64,000 nucleotides of DNA from Adenanthera pavonina (Eukaryota > Streptophyta > Magnoliopsida > Fabales > Fabaceae), in assembly GCA_026686845.1 (NCBI GenBank), contig JAIVEN010000008.1, forward strand, positions 35,158,501 to 35,222,500, given 5' to 3'. The stretch's first letter is position 1. The number at the start of each line of letters is the position of its first letter. Both the position numbers and the translations under genes were made by a program. The notes under the pieces were generated by a model that saw nothing but the letters and a program-made list of their open reading frames with translations, was not told the origin of the DNA and did no database searches. Shown piece by piece: positions 13,196 to 25,849 of the stretch.

Positions 13196-16100
13196 ATGCC
13201 AGCGAGCCAGCAAGTCAGCGAGCAGAGTGATGCTCCAACTTCAATGGAGTACAGATGCGTACAGTGTGGATTTGGGATCAAAACACTGTACGTGCAGTAT
13301 TCTCCGGGAAACATTCGGCTGATGAAATGCGTAAGCTTTCTTTATTGTTCCTTCATTTCACGTCACTCTCGAAATTCCCGAATTGCCGAATTGAGCTTCT
13401 GAACCGTACAGGAGAATTGCAAAGCCGTGGCAGACGAGTACATTGAATGCGAAACCATGGTACCCAGCAATTTTAGAGATTTCCTTGTTTTTTAAACCAC
13501 AATGTTTTGGTTTTGATTTGGAGCTCTGTTGCTTCCCTTTTTCTTTTTAGATTCTGCTTATAGATTTAATACTTCACAAGTGCAAGGCCTATAGACATCT
13601 TCTCTTCAACGTCCTCAATCAAAAGGCCTTGAAGTTTGAGGTATGCATGAATTACTTCATTACACTGCAACCTGTTATTACTGTATGGTCATTCTAGTGT
13701 TTGAATCTATGTACATTCAGTTCATCTTTTATTGGATTATGACAAATAGCAATGTTTTTGGCTAATTTCTTTTAATTTTTGGTTGGTAATTAGTAACATT
13801 GCTGACAGCAACTTTATTGCAATGACTACTGTTGTTACCTAAAGTTCATTTGCATTGTCGTTCTGATGATTATTATTGTAAGTTAAATATTTTTCTTGTG
13901 ATCTATTCGAGAATAACAACCTTCAAGCGTTTTTATTTTCTTTGGATTATTAGAATCCCCAGTAGGGGTTAAATTGTTCCTTTTGCAGGCTCTTAAGATC
14001 GTAATTAAACTATTTCATAAAGTAATTTGGACTTCTAATTAAATGAATTGATACAAGTGCAACAGATGCTTGTATTATAGCCCTGTCAAAATGCATGAAT
14101 ATATTTTCTGGCTTAAAACCCCCATTTTATTGAGTTTGCATTTTCACACAGGTATTGCTAAATTAGTTCTTGCATATAAAATTTATTTTCACGTAAGGAA
14201 TGCATAGTGCTTAGATTACAAAAATGTACCCAATGCATACTGGTTTCATCAAACAACCTTTTTCGACACTAGCAAGTGGCTTATGGTTATTGGTACCTGT
14301 GCAGGGATTATTCTGGAAATTGGCGGCCAGTTGTCTTCTTTTGGATGCTTGTATCCTTGTTATTTATAGAAATTATTCTTGTTTGATCCTTAAAGGATAT
14401 TAGGATTGAATTTTAGTTTTTAGTTTTTGACACCATAGAAGGGAAACTTACAAACAGTTATTCTAGACAAGAGTTTGGTCTTAGAAAGCAGGAAGGATGA
14501 ATATGTTTCTTCAAAGAGCATCTCTTCACTAGTATCAATATGTTGGAAGGTGTGATGTATATATATATATATATGTATATGTATATGATCAGATTAACCT
14601 TTAATTCCGAAATTGCTTGGTTTGGAATTTTATGTTAGTTCTGTTGAGTGATTACAATACTATTTCAAGGATTTTATTGACAGATGCTGATAGATGTCTT
14701 CCTTGGGAACTTAATGTTTCTTTTGACTTTCCTTTTTGCAATGAGGATATTTCTTGGCACATCAATCAGTTTGACAAGGTATATACTCCCATTTATTAGT
14801 GAAAAGGAATAATTAGTTGTCTTCCACTTTTTAATCACAAGAAAAAATTTGGTGACAAGATTGTCCGTCATGGTGCTTGTGTGTTCATTAATGTCTTAGC
14901 TATAATGGATATATTTTCTGCAATTTAATTTAATTTAATTTTAATGAGAATGACAATTGCTTTTGGAGCAAAAAATGGTTTTCAGTTATGGTTGAACTAG
15001 AAAACTAAGCTTCATACGTTTGCAAATAAATAAATATTATTCTGATGCATATATGTGAACATAGCTTACCAAAATGTATTGATGTTGATGAAACGGATTG
15101 ATAATTTTTACCAAAATTTAACAGTAAGTTTATGAAGTTTTAATTTTGTAACATGATGATAAGAGGATAGAATGATATTAGGTTTAATAGAAAATATGAT
15201 TTTGCAGGAAACTTTAAATTTTTTAAAACATTAATGTGTGTTGACACAGCATTATCAAAGTATTTGTATTAATGTATGCAGGTGTAAAGACTTGTTGCTC
15301 GCAATCTTGGTTTCAGGTTACTTGAAGGTTTTTCTTATTTCAATGATGGTAATCCCCGCTAATAAGAAATCTAGATTGGTTCCTTCATTTTAATTGTTGT
15401 CCACTTCCTTTTCCTGTCTTATATTCCCTGTCCATTATATCCCTTTAACTTCCTAGTCTGTTGTGTAGGTCTGGGAATTTCCATCTTCTGTCATCCGCAT
15501 CATTGATTTATTTGTCTTATCCTCTAATATAGTAGCACTGAAAGGTTAGTCATCAAGTTTCCCAATCCTTCATGAGATATGCAATATTAACATATTTATA
15601 ATGCTTGCACCTTTAGCAGTAACTTCATAATATAATTATGCAGAAAAAAAGGCGCAAGCAGTCTGCCACTTTTTCTGTCACGAGGAAAAATTGAGTGATA
15701 AGATTGTCCATCTTGGAGCTTGTGTGCTCATTAATGTCCTGTGATTTTTTTTTTCATTTTTCATATTTTGGTACATGACAGAGCATGGGTTGAAACCTGT
15801 AACCATCTGCTAAACCACCCACACTCCTCATCATTAGCTATCACCTAGTAACTTGGCACCAACAGTGTTGTGTATGCTATTTGTCAATATTCCAAAATTT
15901 AAAATTTTTTGCATATCATCACCAGTAGTTCTTTTTTTAAGCACTGTATTAGGTGAAGTAGTATACAGTGGAAGAATGAGTGATCTTTAATATGATGGAA
16001 ACCTAGTCAAAGGCCTGTTCCCTCGAATTTTACATTTTTTATTTTAATGCTTAGTTTCTTGCCTAGAATGCAATTATTTAAAATTTAGCTTGCTTAACAA

Positions 16101-16911
16101 AAATTTAGGGGTTTCCATTTTTTCCCTTCAATTCATTTCCAAGAGAACCATGTACAATTAGAAGATTTGTTGTTGATCAGAATGAGCATAAGATAGTTAT
16201 GGTGTTTAATTGAATAAGCGATGGATGATGATAATAAAATGAAATGGAACTTGGGTAAGTAGAGTATGCCCATTGTCCTCAAGGTGATTAATTATATTGA
16301 AGTTAGAACCAGTAATGGACCAAGTGCAGGGTTGTGGGATACAATTGGCGCTGCTCTAATGGGTCAGAATCGGTTTTTCCTTGGGAACTGGTGAGGATTC
16401 ACATAAGCTTGAGTTGGTATATAGAACAAAAAGGAAACCCGAGTGAGAAAAGACATTTTTTAAGATTTCAAATGAATATTTTCTTACAAATTTTATTTCA
16501 GTGTTTTATTTAACAAGGATTCAAATTCTATCATTTAGATTGTCTCATTCATCATTAATCCAGTCAACTTGGTGGTCAATGGATGGGTTGAGCGCATGGT
16601 TTAGCAATATGATAACCTGATGATGTATATAAATGATGACTATTTCATATGTCATATGTCTTGGACCTCAGTCCTTTTTTTCCTGAATGGTTAAAGCAAC
16701 ATCTGCCTAGCTACATCTAATTTTTTTCCTATTGTAAAATAGTGTAATTTATGAGAACCATGCTGTTAAACATTCTGATGAACGTTTCTGTCGGCAACCA
16801 GTGATGACAGAGTCAACTATGAATCGATGTATTGGGGTCTGCTTCAGTGCACATGCTGTAAAAATATTTGTCACCCAGTTTCCCCAGGTCAAATTGTTGT
16901 TGGGGCATTAA
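13196..16911 (+). CDS. ARV1: ARV1 family protein (ER lipid/sterol homeostasis)
   Basis: Nine exons join in one frame of 249 aa: 13,196-13,330, 13,412-13,459, 13,551-13,640, 14,305-14,350, 14,467-14,549, 14,684-14,778, 15,282-15,348, 15,469-15,544 and 16,802-16,911. Every junction is GT-AG and phases agree throughout. The N-terminus holds a zinc-ribbon pattern (C21-x2-C24 and C45-x2-C48, the second pair split by intron 1) followed by the conserved YSPGNIRLMKC and ADEYIEC stretches. Hydrophobic segments in exons 4, 6, 7 and 8 fit the multi-pass ER membrane topology of the family. ARV1 proteins affect sterol and sphingolipid distribution in the ER, and Arabidopsis homologues can complement the yeast mutant. 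M17 (MEYRCVQC) matches the usual family start, so the first 16 residues may be an optional extension. No frame break was seen, so the gene looks functional. The last intron is 1,257 bp. Confidence 0.92.
14819..14897 (+). repeat. Intronic repeat copy 1 (ARV1 intron 6)
   Basis: This 79-bp stretch resembles 15,661-15,740 in intron 8. Shared strings include CCACTTTTT, AAGATTGTCC, GCTTGTGTG and CATTAATGTC. I estimate roughly three quarters identity by eye. It may be a fragment of a dispersed element or an old local duplication. Confidence 0.6.
15661..15740 (+). repeat. Intronic repeat copy 2 (ARV1 intron 8)
   Basis: This is the partner of the repeat at 14,819-14,897, in the same orientation and about 840 bp downstream. 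It lies outside the exons and does not disturb splicing borders. Confidence 0.6.
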
Positions 16912-18480
16912 TACAATGCTGGATCCATTAGCCTCCTCATTGCCTTGAAAGCTGGCATGATGTTTTTGTATTGTCATGCTAATGTATTGGCAACATAATT
17001 CAGCTCCCGGACAGCTTCACATTCCTGGGAATGATACTAGGGACATTCTTTTGTAGGCTCAGCTTCCAAAGGTTTAGAGTCCTGTATGGAAGCCGTTATT
17101 ATTATTTTGTTTAATTTGTATTCATTTGTGATAGAAGTCTCTAAATGATGTAATACGCTGAGCCTACAATAGAAAGATCTGGCTCATCAAAGTTTTGGTA
17201 ATGATTTAGTCTTCTTATTCAGGTGCCTTATTTTGACTCAGTCTGGATGTAAAATATAGTTGTGTTACAATGCTATAATGTGTTTTTTTGTTGTTGTTGT
17301 TTGTTAGTTTTGTTTTTTGGGGGCTGCCCCCGCCGTGCGGGGGCCCAGGGGTGGGGGGGGAGTTTCTGCCTGGATTGGCTTACTGTGCGAGCCTTGAGTC
17401 TAAAAAGAGGGGTCATGCCCTATCTCTAATTCGTATAATAAGTAAATTAACGTTAAAAATAGTGATATTTTGTTTTTACCATTTCTAGCTTCCACTTATC
17501 CTATTCGGACTAGAGTCAAGCTCAATGTAGTGTGATTATTCATTAGAACAACTGAGTGTTAAAGAATATTCAGATGAAATATATCTCCTATATATTATTG
17601 AAGTTTCTACAAGACAATGTAATTCATCATTGGAGATTTTAGTGGAAGGAATAAATGAAGAAATAAGGTCTTAAATCCTTCAAGTCAGGCATGTCAGTAA
17701 AAGGGCAGGGAATTGGGCTTACGCTTGCTAAAATAGTTTATTTGTTCAATTTCATAATTAATAATGGGTTTATTGTCGCATACAGTGATTCTTTTTCTTA
17801 TTCAGTCTCCGAGGAAAATCAACCTCGTAGACCACTGTATATGTCATTATTAATGATGGCTTGTTTGATTGTGAAAATTTGTATATTAATCTCCAGATCA
17901 TGTTCAATTATGTTTGTAGAACCATTAGGTTGTCCACACACATATACTAAACATGTTCTTTTTATTGTACAAAATTTAAAATAACTTATATTATTCACCA
18001 CTTACGAAATGTACAATTTCATCCCATTCCATTCCACTTTCAATCTACATATAAAGGAGAAAAAAATACACTATTTATTAGCCACTACAACAAAATGGGC
18101 TTTGTGCGGATGGCTTCCTGTGATGACATGTGTCTTTGTTGTGGTGCTGATCTTTGGCACATGCATCTTCAAATTTTTTCAGCTCTCCAGTCCAATTCCC
18201 TCAGCTCCATTTGGCTTCATGCAGCTGAAACCCTGTATTTTGACTATTTTCAGCTCTCTAGACCGTTCTCTTCTGCCACATGAAAGTTCCCAGTGGATTT
18301 CAAAATTTTTAAAACCCCGTTTTCCCTCTTTAAGGTAGAAGAAAAGAAGAGCGAAGCTGGATAGAGCATATGAAGAACCAGAAGAAGCACTCCTACTTAG
18401 AAGTTGAAATCCTGTTCTCCTTCCACTGAACCCAATCAATAACTAGAAGAGGTATGGAATTCTTTCCCTTTTTCTCTCTG
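16912..18480. other. ARV1 3' region and spacer with a GC-rich island
   Basis: No gene is recognised. The 3' end of ARV1 probably lies before about 17,200. At 17,318-17,363 there is a very GC-rich block (GGGGGCTGCCCCCGCCGTGC followed by a G run) that is unlike its AT-rich surroundings. The frames at 17,691-17,984 and 18,009-18,338 show no family features. Confidence 0.4.
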
Positions 18481-18489
18481 CCTCTGCTG

Positions 18490-20110
18490 ATTTCTCCTTC
18501 GTTCTGTTTCCTCTAATTGGTTCTCTCTGTCAATTCTTTTCCTCCATTTTCCCGCTACGCCATCTCCCCCTTCTCCCTCTCTAAATTTTTGGATATTGGG
18601 ATTCTAGGCTTTGCTCCATTGCCACTCCCCAATCCTCTTCTTCCTCAATCTCTGCAATGCCTTCCTCTTCCTCCAATGTATGTACTAAAGAATTTCCCAA
18701 AATCGGTACCTCTTTGTTAACACTGGTCGAGTCCTTCCACAATGATGAGCTCTGGGCCGCTTCCCCCTCGGCGTCCGTTTCTTTCACAACTTTACTCCCA
18801 ATACCTTTGGCCTCCATGTAAGTCTTCCGCTTCCCTTTCAATGGGGGAAAGTGTAGTTCTTGGGATTTATTGATGTAGAAACTCTTAAATCTTTATGAAA
18901 CAGGGGCATATTACTGGTTAATTTTGTTTTCAGTTTATTTTTCTTGATAATCATGGTTATGTTTACTTTCCCAATTTCATTTCATCTTTATAAAGTTTTA
19001 TTAGGAACACATGAGGTACTTGGCTGAGCTTGAATTTGAAGCACTCATGAAACGTGTTTCAGGGAAAAGAGCAGGCTTTAGAAGAGTCTCTTGCATAATA
19101 TGTATATCAGTCTTCTGTTTCTTGTGTCTTAACAGAATTACTTATATTTTAGTTGAATTTGTAGTTTTCTACCAATGGAGAAGATAGAATTGTAGTTGGC
19201 ACACAAGATTTAAATCAGTGCCTTAGCCTACCAGATGAAATTTCTGGAATGAAGCCTAAGGTAGTTATTTATGAACATTAACATACGAATAACCACACAC
19301 ACACACATGTATGTTATGTATGTAAATTATGTATGTAAATTGGAACCATTCTTTGGTTGCTAATTTGTATGACGCTGCATCCATTTGATCAAGTAATTGG
19401 ATTTGATGTCACAAGGGCATACCTCAGTAATGTAGGTGTTGGTAAAGAGTTACCAAGAAAAGAAGTAGACCATGCCCTTCTTGAAAAGGCAAAGTTGGTT
19501 GCTCATGATTGGGGTAAACTTGTATAGTAAAGTGTATATATGGATATTACTTTCGGCAACACTGTCACTGTTTAGAAAAAAACACTTACAACTAATTATA
19601 GGCATTCTTTTTAGAGTATCAAATTACCAATGAAATTTTTGCAGCTTGCTGTTTTGTGACATTTATGAAAAGTGAAGCTTATTTTGGTAGTTGTTTTCCA
19701 AAAGCTTTTCTAATTTTGTTTATTTGAATCTTTATAGGTTTTGAATAATGGTGTGCTGGAACAAGTTTTGGGATTATATACCTAAGATTCCTATTGTGGA
19801 TGCAGTTGGAAGATCCCATCAGTTGTTGTTAGAGGTATGTTTCTAAATTATTAAGATCATTGTAATTATGCCTTCACCGTTAATATTCTTGAGTTTTTTC
19901 ACTGACTGATAGACTGTAAAAAAGATCAAATATTGCAATTGAGATGCCTAAGTGAATGCTTTTCAGGTTGATATGTCAACAATAAAGTCAATTGTGACGT
20001 TCAGAAAGTCTTTCTTGAACCTTAAGCTAGTGGGCTTGTTGTTACTTGGCAAGTTATTGGAGCTCTTCAACAAGAGGTCAATGCATGACTCTCCAAGTAA
20101 GTTAAAAGAA
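18490..20110 (+). pseudogene. Unidentified exon-like remnants
   Basis: Several blocks look like plant coding exons but do not join into an open gene. One is 18,658-18,820, a Ser-rich start (MPSSSSNVCTKEFPKIGT) running up to a CAT|GTAAGT donor. Others are 19,168-19,260 (ending AAG|GTAG), 19,379-19,527 (FDVTRAYLSNVGVGKELPR, then a stop) and 19,740-19,835. The last is 19,966-20,097, which ends at AAG|TAAG. Stop codons and short gaps interrupt them. I do not recognise the family. They lie just upstream of the TOPLESS-related relic in the same orientation and could be part of the same chimeric locus or an unrelated decayed gene. Confidence 0.35.
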
Positions 20111-20334
20111 TGCACAAGGATTGGTTGATCCTATTCTCTGTCCAACCTTTAAGTTCAAAGATTTTCATATTGAGGGGAGTGATAGAGATGTTGATCAGGA
20201 TCATTGTGATAATAACAATATAAAATACAAATTATTTCTATTCTCATGTTGAAAGTTTTCATTGGCATTATGTTTTCATTGGCATCAAAAGTGTCATTAT
20301 GTTTTCTCTTTAAAATGTCTTTCAATGGCTGCAG

Positions 20335-21350
20335 GTTGGAGAAAGAATCTGGGTTTTTCTTCAACATGAAGTACTTTAAAGAAAAAGTTCAAGAAACAAA
20401 AATATCTAGAAGCTCTTGATCGGTTTATATTTGGTATGGGTCTGATGTTTTATGAATTCATCGCATCTGTGCTTATTCTGAAATTTTATGGCTTTCATTT
20501 GTTTTAAAATTGTAGGCAAGAAAAGTCAAAGGCTGTTGAGTTATTAGTTATTGATTCATGTGTTCTCCCTTTTCAATGGGGATCTATACAAAGAAATTAT
20601 CCAGTTGTTAATCATTAATAATTTCAGGTAATAATAGTCAATTATTGTGTTATTTTTGTGGTCCATTGGTTGTTACTGCTTTCTGTTATCCGTTTGATTG
20701 ATGATTGATGAGATTGTATGAACTGCAATTCACAAATACATAGGTGTTCAATGTGTTAGTTGCAATGTCTATCAATAGAAAAATTGATGAAGTTGCATTT
20801 CAAAAACCTCAGTTTGTAGACTTTAATCTAATTCACAAATACAAAGGTGTTCAATGAGCAGTTGTCCATGTATGGCGTCACCGAAACTGCTCAAAGCTAT
20901 GTTGATAGAGCTTAAAAAACTCAGAAGCACTCCTCTTTTCCATGATAAACTTCTCTTTTTTATGTGTTTTTTAATTCTATTAGCATTGTGACTTGAATTC
21001 TTTTCTGCATCTTTTGAACATGTTGCTCTGAGAGTTATTGGCAGTTTAAAAAATGTAAATCTTGTAGCTTTAGTTTTATTGACACATAACTATAATTTCA
21101 CTAGGTCCATTGCATGTTTACATTTTAGTTTACATTATAATAAATCCCTTAATATCATAGGTTTCGTTATTTGGTAAATGATATTGTCATGACTTCTCTT
21201 TATTTTTGTGCATCCCTTATAATTACAACTTGATCTAGCAGCACCAACTTTGCAAAATCCCTTGGCCAAACGCTGATATCAAGAATTTTATTTACTGATC
21301 ACTCATGTACACCACCTAATGGTCCGCTGGTACCTACATCTGTCAATAAT
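20335..21350 (+). pseudogene. TOPLESS-related corepressor pseudogene (N-terminal part)
   Basis: Blocks match the LisH/CTLH N-terminal region of TOPLESS/TPR corepressors in order. 20,335-20,393 encodes ESGFFFNMKYFKEKVQ. 20,396-20,428 encodes KQKYLEALDRF, joined without the exon that should lie between them. 20,518-20,630 is the CTLH part, with stops. 20,850-20,960 encodes FNEQLSMYGVTETAQ and then a frame-shifted IELKK stretch. 21,240-21,347 encodes a DHSCTPPNGPLVPT motif. Intron-like gaps remain, so this is a duplicated rather than a processed copy. No WD40 region follows. It cannot make a functional protein. In living relatives this region binds EAR and RLFGV motifs of repressors. Confidence 0.8.
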
Positions 21351-22637
21351 AATTGCTAATACATTTTTAAATGTTAAGATCTGTATAGTACCATGGCTGT
21401 TCTTTTGTGATATTTCCTGCAGGTGAACTCTATAACAATAATAATTTCTGGCTTTTGTTATTCTGAAATAGACAGCAAGCAAGCATTGATAATATTGTCA
21501 GGCAAGAGGGATCTTGCTTTTGTTGGGAATGTACTTTGGGGATTAGGGTAGATCATACAGAATAATGATGTTTGAATAAGTAGATGTTGAAGAGGTTAGT
21601 ATGATTATATAAGGGGTGTTGATGGGGGAAGAAATTCTTGCAGATATTTGTCCTATTATTAGGATTCATTCGATAAAACATAGTGCATTTGGAGTTTCTT
21701 GTATATTTGTTCTGCATTGAATCTTACAGATGGCACTATCAGATTCTTTAAAGAAGGTTGACAACTTCTTTAATCTATAAATCTTTTGATTACTTTCTAG
21801 GAGAGGGTGCTGAATCAATTTTATTTTCACCATTATTGTACAGACTTAAGAACATTGTAAACTTTTCATTACGTAATGATTGGGGAGAAAAGCACCGTCT
21901 TTTTGTGAAATGGAAATATGGTTGGGGTGAAATCCTTCAATTACATATGATGAATACTTAACTAATTAATTTCTTCAATTCTAGGTATATTTTTATAATA
22001 TCTTTGTAATTAATATTTTTAATCTAAATACTGTTTCTATGTTTTCTTTTTTTAATTTTCTTAATATTAGAAACATAGTCTTACCAAATAATTAAAATAT
22101 AACTTTATTAATGAATATCCCCGTGCATTATGTGGGGGTAAATTTTAGTTTATTAGAAGTTTTCTATTTTATATCAATATTGATGTGTGTTCAATCTAAA
22201 GGCGTATTTTTGTTTATGGATTTATTTCTATCTAAAAAAGGATACTTTTATCAAAAACTACATAATCTGCATGCCCATGCTTGAAGCAAAACCACTTATG
22301 GAATCAAAAGTTGAATACCTTCAGGCTTCAGCCTCTTTGGTCCATTTTGCTTCTTATCGAGACGTATGAATTTTACAAAATTTAAGATAAATCATAATTC
22401 AAAAGTTAGAGAAAGTGTGATTCTTTATGAATTTTTGTATTTTATATCAATATTGAAGTGTGTAACTGGTAAAGATAAAATCACTTAACAATTATTTATT
22501 TATGGATTTATTTCGACCAAAACAACATATTTTTGTCAAAAACTATATCTTCAAGCTTCAGCCTCTCGTCCATTTTCCTTCTTGTTGAGATCCTATAAGT
22601 TCTATGTATAAATATTAACACCAACTTTACAAACAAC
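21351..22637. other. Spacer without recognisable genes
   Basis: Only chance frames are present (for example 21,758-21,961). Two similar stretches occur around 22,160-22,370 and 22,436-22,600: both contain TTATATCAATATTGA, a TTTATGGATTTATTTC string and a CTTCAGCCTC string. This suggests a diverged direct duplication of about 270-bp period. Confidence 0.4.
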
Positions 22638-22723
22638 AGGGCGGTGGCGCAGTTAGCTAGCGCGTAGGTCTTATAGCTTCGTGAAGTGATCCTGAGGTCG
22701 ACAGTTCGAGCCTCTCTCACCCC
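22638..22723 (+). pseudogene. tRNA-Met (elongator)-derived pseudogene with intron
   Basis: The A and B box regions and overall length match the plant intron-containing elongator tRNA-Met gene. The D-arm reads GCGCAGTTAGCTAGCGC, the intron after the anticodon is about 13 bp (GCTTCGTGAAGTG), and the T-loop is TTCGAGC. Three defects argue against function. The anticodon reads TAT in place of CAT. The acceptor stem has mismatches at its first and fifth pairs (A-C and C-A). The T-stem has a C-C mismatch. A TTTT run 13 bp downstream resembles a Pol III terminator. If transcribed and spliced it would present an isoleucine-type UAU anticodon on a methionine-type body. Confidence 0.75.
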
Positions 22724-22739
22724 AATAGCCTAAAAGTTT

Positions 22740-25700
22740 TGCATGCTTGCCAAGCGTAACGTAAAATTCCTCAGTAACAGCACTTCTGTTGAATTAATCA
22801 GCCTAACTTACAAATTCATAGAGTTTAATACAAATGAGATTCATCTAAATGAGTTCGTGTTTGGCAGCTGAGATTTTCTCACCCCATGTTGGGATGTAGC
22901 TTCGCTTGTAATACAGCTTATTGCAGTTGCTCATTGTGACGCTAAAAGTTGTCAGATCTGGATGATCCGAGGAGGTGAAGGAGAGCTAACCCGTTCGTCT
23001 TAGTCAATTTACCAGTAGCATCCACAATATTGCACCACTGTCATAAATTTCAAAGGGGAATAATAAGTGAATTTGATTGAATTTATTCTTCAAATGACTT
23101 TACATCTTGGTGTCAGGTGTAAACAACTTTTAAGCGTGCAAGAATCACCACCACATCATTTTAAAGAAGGGGAATTTAATGAGACAGCTACATTGCTCAT
23201 GGATATGATGTTCTTTTGGAATACAAGGGCTATGACAAGGCCATTCAGTTACCAAAAGACCAAAACGAAATATATTACATACTCTGTATATCACGCTTAA
23301 TCAACCTCATACAGTCAAGAGAATGATCGGTAAAGAAACAGCATCCACATCAAGATTATGTGCAGTTGTAGAAAGCCGATTGACACATTCATTAGTTTCT
23401 CTAAGATATGTTGTTGTTTAGTATGAGATTCATAGATATAACTCCCTGTTATGGATTATATTTTGTGGATTAGTTTTCAATTACTGGAGATTTAAGCAGA
23501 ATCATTTTGCAGTGATTAGTTTTTCTTCAGTCATTAACTTCAGAAATTTCAATTCCAGTGCAAGGAGCAATTTTTAAACTTGGGATTAAAGAATTTGAAC
23601 TGGAACTTGAATGACTAATGTATAAACTTTCTTATATGTAGATAATACATTTGATTCTCCTTGAGAACAATATTGAGGCAAGCAAACACATTCAAATCCA
23701 TACTGTGTATGCAGACTACTTCAGCTGGGTGTTCATCTCAGGTAAAACGAATGCGTTTTCATTAACTTGTGGCCCAGCTGAGCTTTGTCTTTCCATGATT
23801 ATGGATCAGTTTCAGTAAATAGAATTTGTAAATTGGCATTGCAAATCTTTGTTTGACAAATAAGTTGGGTGATTTTTGAAAGATTCCCAACAATATCCGG
23901 CCATAATAGCAGTCAGTTGTAGATCTTTGTTGAATCTGAATAAAAATTTTCAAAGCTGATTATGTTTTTAACTTTTAATCTCAAAAAAGTTTAAAAAAAA
24001 ACAGTTGACTTGACACACATGCAGCAAATTGTGGACAGCTTCACAACTTGTTTCACAAAAGTCAACCCCAGGTTTATTCAAATAGGTTCCTCATTTGTTC
24101 TTGGCCCTATCAGATGTAAATAAAAATTTTGAATGAGAATCCACTTACACAAAAAACAAAAAGGTTGCTCATTTGTTTCAACACCGCTCTCAAGATTTCT
24201 TTTTTCAACACAACTATTGGGTAATTTCTTTTTTATACAACTATTTAGTATTACTAGGTTAAATTTAAGCATCATTAGACCCAAACCCAAATGAGAATAA
24301 CACTTCTGACATGATTTTTTTTTCTATCCATGAGATTTGAATCCATGATTTTACTTCCACGAAATCGAGTCCCTTTAACTTGAAGGGATCACTCTTAATT
24401 GCTCTCAAGAAGATTTTAAAAAGTTTACTGCCTGTCCACAAAACAACTTTAGTCATAACATAACATTTTAATTACACAAGACATCACGACACTGGCAAAA
24501 TTAGACAATCAAAGAAGCTATAGAATTTTCATTATGCCAACAATGAGATTGCTTCATTTTGTACTTCACCTCATGCATCTAATCAAGATGAAAGTCCTAA
24601 AACCTATGTCCTATAAAAATACTACACAGGTGAAAGGAACATGACTCATCCACGGAAAATGGCACTACATGGTAACATTTCCCAAACAATGATTATGAAC
24701 AGAAACCTAATAACTACAGTCCCAACATATATGATGGTGGACAAAGGCTTTGGTTCAATGAAGGTGTCTCTCAGAGGTCAAAAGAAGTGATTGCCCGGGG
24801 CTTCCAAAGTGTTTATCCTAATGATTCCCTGAGCTTTTCTCTTATTACAGTATGATTCCATTAATTTTCCTGGTAAGCCTACAGAATACATCATTTATAG
24901 CAGGGGACACCAATGGCAGATTAAGATAAAAAGTTCCTTCCAAGGAAGGATCTTTCTCCGGATTTTTGAGCTTGTACCATAAAAAAAATGTTTTAGTGGG
25001 AAATATTTGTTCCAAATGCTATAATTTGGTAAATTTAGTAGCATAGGAAACAAGTTTGAGATGAAAAGTACTTTTTATTAAGAATACCCAAAGTTGGCAC
25101 CATAGTCATCGACTTGTACTTTAACCACATTCAAAATGAGCACCAATAAAATCAATTTTGAATATGACTATTTCAAAGTTGAGGCCTATGGCAATGGCTT
25201 AGGGTATTCCTTGTAAAAGAAATATATTTCATTGCAAACTTGTCTCCCATATGACTGATTTCACCAAACAATAGTATTTGAGACAAATGTGTTAAGAGAT
25301 TTATTATCTTTTTTTATGGTAAAGCTCAAAAATCAATCGGTCTCTTCTGTCAAGACATGCTTCTCCATGTCTCTAGCGCAGCACAGCATGACTTCATCTC
25401 ATGAATATTAATGATAAATCCCTCTTACCAAAATTTGCTGATTTAAGAGCATAACACAATAATAAATAACATGGCCAACAACCTTGTAGTGTCAAGAAAA
25501 CCACTCATCATATTTGTAAGAAACTTTCAAAAGCGACAGAACTAATATTACGATAACTCACTCTAGCTTACAATCACAATATACATACAATGTTATCAGT
25601 TAGTCAAAGTGAGCATTGACAATCTCAACAACCCCTTCAAACCAAAAGCTCCACATACCTGGCAATTCTTGTGACTAAGATCTTAAACACGTAAGTGTTG

Positions 25701-25740
25701 AAATTTCGTTCTTATTAAAGCAGAAAGCCTACCGAGACGT
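22740..25740. other. Spacer with no supported gene
   Basis: Short frames at 23,067-23,300, 23,762-23,953, 24,078-24,290 and 24,265-24,456 show no motif, splice or codon signal that I can support. The composition is more mixed than the surrounding AT-rich spacer, so old gene or transposon debris is likely but not identifiable by eye. Confidence 0.35.
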
Positions 25741-25767
25741 CAGGAAAGGAAACTGCAGAATATTCCA

Positions 25768-25849
25768 GGTACCAATAACATTGTTGTGTCCCGAAGCGTG
25801 AAATTCCAGGAACATAAAGGATCAGGACACCAACAATGTTATTGGGACC
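25768..25849. repeat. Hairpin-forming inverted repeat
   Basis: GGTACCAATAACATTGTTG (start of the arm at 25,768-25,791) is repeated in reverse complement at 25,825-25,849 with a 33-bp spacer and very few differences. It sits inside the rearranged NAC fragment and may be a by-product of the inversion there. Confidence 0.65.
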
